From contig JAIXYV010000096.1 in the NCBI GenBank assembly GCA_027490055.1, positions 1 to 35,649 of the forward strand: a stretch of 35,649 nt of DNA. Direction: 5' to 3'. Positions 31,924-35,649 of the stretch are shown here, piece after piece. The notes under the pieces are model-generated. The model made no database searches. It saw only the letters and a list, made by a program, of their open reading frames with translations, and was not told the DNA's origin. This DNA comes from Bacteroidota bacterium. GTDB lineage: Bacteria > Bacteroidota > Bacteroidia > NS11-12g > UBA955. The stretch's first letter is position 1, and each line of letters opens with the position of its first letter. A program made the position numbers and the translations under genes.

Positions 31924-33939
31924 ATGAAACGTTTTGTTTTGCTTACTTTTCTATTAGGACTAGCTGTTTTAGCCCAAGCCGGAAAAACCCCTAAAGATAC
32001 CACCCTTTTTACCTACGGAAATAAAAAGGTCACAACTAAAGAGTTTTACAGAGGGTTTACTAAAAACAAACACAAAGATTCAGTTACACGCCCATCAGAG
32101 GTTGACGAGTATTTGGAACTGTACAAAAAATTCAGATTGAAAGTTCAGGATGCATATGATATGGGACTGGACACTACTGAAGGTTTTAAAACTGAATTAG
32201 CCACCTACCGCAAGCAGATAGCTAAGCAGTTTTTGATGGATACTGCTGTTAACGAGAAACTGGTTCACGAAGCTTATGAGAGAATGAAGTACGAGATTAA
32301 AGCCAGTCACATTCTCATTTTTGCCAGACCAGATGCTGCACCATCAGATACCCTGGCGGCCTACAAAAAAATTCTTGATATAAAGAAGAGGATAGATGCT
32401 GATTCAATCACCTTTGAAAATGCGGCTCTTAACTATAGCGAAGATCCTTCAGCTGGAGAAAACAGCGGTAACTTAGGCTATTTCACCGCTTTTCAGATGA
32501 TTTATGAATTCGAAACACAGGCTTACACCACTCAGGTTGGCAAGGTTTCTAAAGTTTTCAGAACTGAATTTGGCTACCACATTGTTAAAGTTTACGATAA
32601 AAGAAACAGTAAGGGTGAAGTCACCATCAGACAAATTAAGATTGAATTAAATCCTAGTCCTAGTGCCGAAGAAATCGTTGAAGCTCAGGCTAAAATTAAT
32701 GAAGTTTATAAAAAATTACAGAACGGTGACAAATTCACTATTTTGGTACAACAATATTCAGAGGATGCATCAAGTGTTCTTAAGAATGGTGAATTAGCGC
32801 CATTTACGATGACCAGTGTCAGATATCCAGAGAACTTTAAGAATACAGCATTTAGCCTGGCTAAAGATGGTGATTTCTCTGAACCTGTTCAAACAGCTTC
32901 TGGTTTCCACATTCTTCAGCGTGTAAGATTGAAGCCACTGGATTCATTAAACAAAATTAAAAATAGCATAATCAGTAAGATCAGTCGCGATAGCAGACAG
33001 TACAGAAATACTTTGGCTGTATACAACAAAGCTAAGGCGATGTATAAATTTAAAGAAAACGGCAAATATGCCGATCTTCTAAAAAAGTATATCGATAGTA
33101 CTTTACTTCAGGGCGAATTCAGCAGTGATACAGCCAAGAAGAAAGCTACAAAATTGTCAAATACGCCTTTGTTTACACTAACAAAAGTTAAGAAAGTATA
33201 CACTTTAGATAGTTTTGCCAAATGGTTAAGTATGGTTCAAAAACCTTCTTCTTCTCTGGCTTTAACAGGCATCGTTCAGAACTATTATGAGGGATTCAGA
33301 TTGCAGATGGTAATGGACTTCTATGAGCAAGACCTGGACAATACCAGCGAGAAGTTTGCGGCACTTTACAAAGAATACAAAGAAGGTATTTTGCTTTTCA
33401 CTTTGACAGATAAAAAAGTATGGAGTAAAAGTGTTGAGGATACAGTAGGCTTAAAGAGCTTCTACGATCAGAATGCTGAAAAATACTACTTCAAAGACAG
33501 ATACGATGCAACGATATACCGTTGTGCAACAAAAGCTGTTGCTGAGGATGTGAGAAAAGACCTGGAGAACGGTATAACAGTCGATTCAATTACCAGAAAA
33601 AACAATAAAATAAATCCTCTTAACGTTGCTAATCCTATTACTGGCAAATTTGAAGAAGGTGCCAATAGCTACGCTGACTTCTTGTTTACAAACACCATGA
33701 ATACCGCTAAATACCGCATTGTAGAAGACCCTAAGATCCCGGGAGGATACGCAGTTATTCAGGTTCATAAGTTTATACCAGCAGGCAAAAAGACTTTGAA
33801 TGAAGCCAGAGGTATGATTATGAGTGATTATCAAACTTATCTTGAAAAAGCCTGGTTGAATGAACTCATGCAGAAATATCCAATTGTTGTGGATGCTGCT
33901 GCCTATGCTTCCATCAAAAAAAGAATGACTGGTAAATAA
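31924..33939 (+). CDS. Periplasmic peptidyl-prolyl isomerase with two parvulin domains
   Basis: 671 residues from the ATG at 31924, chosen because it opens a signal peptide (MKRFVLLTFLLGLAVLAQAG) and lies downstream of the promoter; the longer frame from 31840 overlaps cysS. After a SurA-like N-terminal helical part, two parvulin (PpiC) domains follow: about 127-226 (ASHILIFARP, SEDPSAGENSGNLGYFTAFQM, GYHIVKV) and about 235-340 (IRQIKIEL, YSEDASSVLKNGELAPF, GFHILQRV). The C-terminal 330 residues are helical with a second, weaker SurA-like part. Role: folding of outer-membrane proteins in the periplasm. It is first of a three-gene operon with a lipoprotein and surA; the next start is 5 bases after the stop. 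Confidence 0.92.
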   Translation: MKRFVLLTFLLGLAVLAQAGKTPKDTTLFTYGNKKVTTKEFYRGFTKNKHKDSVTRPSEVDEYLELYKKFRLKVQDAYDMGLDTTEGFKTELATYRKQIAKQFLMDTAVNEKLVHEAYERMKYEIKASHILIFARPDAAPSDTLAAYKKILDIKKRIDADSITFENAALNYSEDPSAGENSGNLGYFTAFQMIYEFETQAYTTQVGKVSKVFRTEFGYHIVKVYDKRNSKGEVTIRQIKIELNPSPSAEEIVEAQAKINEVYKKLQNGDKFTILVQQYSEDASSVLKNGELAPFTMTSVRYPENFKNTAFSLAKDGDFSEPVQTASGFHILQRVRLKPLDSLNKIKNSIISKISRDSRQYRNTLAVYNKAKAMYKFKENGKYADLLKKYIDSTLLQGEFSSDTAKKKATKLSNTPLFTLTKVKKVYTLDSFAKWLSMVQKPSSSLALTGIVQNYYEGFRLQMVMDFYEQDLDNTSEKFAALYKEYKEGILLFTLTDKKVWSKSVEDTVGLKSFYDQNAEKYYFKDRYDATIYRCATKAVAEDVRKDLENGITVDSITRKNNKINPLNVANPITGKFEEGANSYADFLFTNTMNTAKYRIVEDPKIPGGYAVIQVHKFIPAGKKTLNEARGMIMSDYQTYLEKAWLNELMQKYPIVVDAAAYASIKKRMTGK

Positions 33940-33944
33940 TATTT

Positions 33945-34805
33945 TTGGGAAAGGTCAAAATATATATCGCATTAATCCTACTGTCACTTGCTGCCTGCGG
34001 TAAGAAAGACAGTAATAGCACCGAGGAAGTTCTGGCCGAATACAACGGCAAGTTTCTCTACAAAACAGATATTCCAGAAGATATACTTGGCAAGTTTAAA
34101 GAGGGTGGCGATAGCACCGGACTGTTAAAATCATTTATCGACAAGTGGCTGGAGAACCAAGTCATGGTTGCGATAGCTGAAGAAAAGCTCTCGGATGAGG
34201 AAAAAAACAAAGAAAAACTCATCGAGGATTACCGCAATTCTTTGTTGATCTATGAGTATCAGCAAAAATTAATGAGAGAAAATCTTGATACTGCTGTAAC
34301 AGAATCAGAGATTGCTGCGTTCTATGAAGACAATAGTGAGACATTCTTACTCAGAAAGAATATTGTCAAAATAAAATACGTCAAGATATTAAAGCAGAAA
34401 GCAGACCTCAATAAATTAAAGAAACTGATGCAGACAGCTTCACCTGAAAATGATAAAGTATTGATGACATTGGCGGAGTCAAATGCAGAGAATTTTTATT
34501 TAGATTCAAACTGGTTGTATCTGGATGATATTACCAAAGAGATACCTTTGGATGAGAATTACAACCAACAGCGATTTCTTGCCAATAACAAGTTTATACA
34601 AATAGAGGAAAACAACATGCTCTATTTGCTTTATATCATCGATTTCAGAATTAAGAATGCCACATCACCTCTGGCATTTGAGCGCGATAAAATCAAAGAT
34701 ATCCTATTATACAAACGCCAGTTGAATTTTTTAAAAGACAATCAAAAGAAATTGTTTGATAAAGCAGTTAGTTCAGGGGCTATTAAATACCATATTAAAA
34801 AGTAA
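33945..34805 (+). CDS. Lipoprotein of the PpiC-SurA operon, TTG start
   Basis: 286 residues. There is no upstream ATG; the TTG at 33945 gives MGKVKIYIALILLSLAACGKK, a textbook lipoprotein signal with lipobox LAAC (Cys18), so this start is well supported. The remainder is helical and resembles the N-terminal chaperone part of SurA/PrsA proteins (LLKSFIDKWLENQVMVAIAEE, VTESEIAAFYEDNSETF) without a recognisable parvulin active domain. It is predicted to sit in the outer or inner membrane leaflet facing the periplasm and to act with its neighbours. It starts 5 bases after the isomerase stop and its TAA shares its last base with the surA ATG, which suggests translational coupling. Confidence 0.8.
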   Translation: MGKVKIYIALILLSLAACGKKDSNSTEEVLAEYNGKFLYKTDIPEDILGKFKEGGDSTGLLKSFIDKWLENQVMVAIAEEKLSDEEKNKEKLIEDYRNSLLIYEYQQKLMRENLDTAVTESEIAAFYEDNSETFLLRKNIVKIKYVKILKQKADLNKLKKLMQTASPENDKVLMTLAESNAENFYLDSNWLYLDDITKEIPLDENYNQQRFLANNKFIQIEENNMLYLLYIIDFRIKNATSPLAFERDKIKDILLYKRQLNFLKDNQKKLFDKAVSSGAIKYHIKK

Positions 34806-35649
34806 TGTTTCTAAAAAAATTCTTCCTGCTTCTAATCGTCTCTGTGGCCATGACTTTTACCATTAAAGCTCAGCCCGACAGAGTAATTGACGAAGTTATA
34901 GCGGTAGTGGGCAATACCCCGGTTTTGCGTTCAGAACTCGATGTACTGGTCTCACAGCTTGATCCAGAAATTACAGTTAGTGAAGAAGTAAAATGCGAGA
35001 TTTTGCAAAGGCTGCTAATTGATAAAATGCTTTTGCATCAGGCAGAAATTGATAGTATCGCCATTACAGAAGAAGAAGTCAACGACAGGATTGATAATAA
35101 CATCCGTTTCTTCGAGCGCCAGATGAACAGCAGGGCCAATATTGAGCGATATCTGGGTATGAGCGTTGCAGAGTACAAAAAGCAGATTTATCCGAAAGTT
35201 AGAGCACAGATGCTGAGAGATAAAATGCAGCAAAATGTTCAAAGTGAAATCAAGATTACACCCAAAGAAGTAAGAGATTATTACAATAGGATACCTGCCG
35301 ATAGTTTGCCATTTATGTCTTCAGAAGTGGAAGTGGGCCAGATTGTGGTTAAGCCTACCTATTCTAAAGAGGCCAAAGAAATTGCCTACGAACAACTCTC
35401 GGAGTTGAGAAACAGAATTTTGGATGGCGAGAGTTTTAATAAACTGGCGGGCATCTATTCTGAAGATCCGGGTAGTAAAATACAAGCTGGTTTATTGCCT
35501 GAATTTGGCAGGGGAGATATGGTGCCAGAATTTGAGAGAACTGCCTTTATGATGAAAAAGGACAGCGTTTCTGAGGTGATAGAAACCAAATATGGTTACC
35601 ATATTTTAAAATTGATTGACAAGAGAGGTGAAAAGGTTATAGTTAGGCA
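34805..35649 (+). CDS. surA: SurA-type chaperone / peptidyl-prolyl isomerase (3' truncated by window)
   Basis: The frame from the ATG at 34805 is open to the window end (281 complete codons). It starts MFLKKFFLLLIVSVAMTFTI with signal cleavage near KAQ (about 23), followed by the SurA N-domain: VIDEVIAVVGNTPVLRSELDVL, LQRLLIDKMLLHQAEID and ITEEEVNDRIDNNI. From about residue 172 the first parvulin domain follows (VEVGQIVVKPTYSKEAK, IYSEDPGSKIQAGLLPEFGRGDMVPEFE in two conserved blocks, KYGYHILKLIDKRGEK). Full SurA proteins have about 430-460 residues, so the last third is missing. It guides outer-membrane proteins through the periplasm. Start overlaps the previous stop by one base (TAATG). Confidence 0.93.
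   Translation, partial: MFLKKFFLLLIVSVAMTFTIKAQPDRVIDEVIAVVGNTPVLRSELDVLVSQLDPEITVSEEVKCEILQRLLIDKMLLHQAEIDSIAITEEEVNDRIDNNIRFFERQMNSRANIERYLGMSVAEYKKQIYPKVRAQMLRDKMQQNVQSEIKITPKEVRDYYNRIPADSLPFMSSEVEVGQIVVKPTYSKEAKEIAYEQLSELRNRILDGESFNKLAGIYSEDPGSKIQAGLLPEFGRGDMVPEFERTAFMMKKDSVSEVIETKYGYHILKLIDKRGEKVIVR

Overview
The window looks like chromosomal DNA from a member of the phylum Bacteroidota. Three things support this. First, many genes are preceded by the Bacteroidota promoter box TAnnTTTG, several with a TTG about 18-22 bases upstream, and Shine-Dalgarno sequences are scarce. Second, there is a large PKD-repeat protein with the gliding-motility type C-terminal domain that is exported by the type IX secretion system. 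Third, the E1 alpha-beta fusion and the PpiC / lipoprotein / SurA triad are typical of the phylum. The DNA is AT-rich and evenly so. I saw no insertion sequence, phage, CRISPR array, tRNA or rRNA. A family-level placement (for example Chitinophagales) would be a guess.

Layout. 1-2032: 3' part of an M16 metallopeptidase, closed by a strong bidirectional terminator. 2092-4342: a four-helix 'cytochrome b'-like membrane protein and dxs (isoprenoid precursor synthesis), both leftward. 4438-6834: fused 2-oxoacid dehydrogenase E1, divergent from dxs. 6892-11787: leftward three-gene surface-polysaccharide/lipid operon (GT2 fused to a WcaJ-like membrane part, acyl-CoA ligase, WecA/MraY-type phosphoglycosyltransferase). 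11869-15495: T9SS-secreted PKD adhesin-like protein. 15638-19236: guaB followed by a DUF4340-like protein and an ApbE-like lipoprotein. 19319-21732: two-gene operon of an outer-membrane barrel and a secreted protein. 21898-25941: rightward Ere/ChaN-like secreted protein, then pssA-purS-flavoprotein. 25995-28348: a CsgG/TolB-like secreted protein divergent from a BetR-type regulator. 28349-31849: two barrel/periplasmic proteins and cysS. 31924-35649: envelope chaperone operon ppiC-type / lipoprotein / surA, the last cut by the window end.

Most of the window is ordinary housekeeping and cell-envelope biology. The unusual points are these. The GT2 fusion carries a phosphoglycosyltransferase-like C-terminus that has lost its catalytic core. 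The ApbE homologue lacks the metal-binding aspartate and the flavin-site glycines. The E1 thiamine motif shows a reciprocal Asp/Asn exchange. A 31-bp bipartite element occurs at the same distance upstream of two different genes. Several genes appear to have almost no 5' leader. I did not find a clear new defence or mobile system here.
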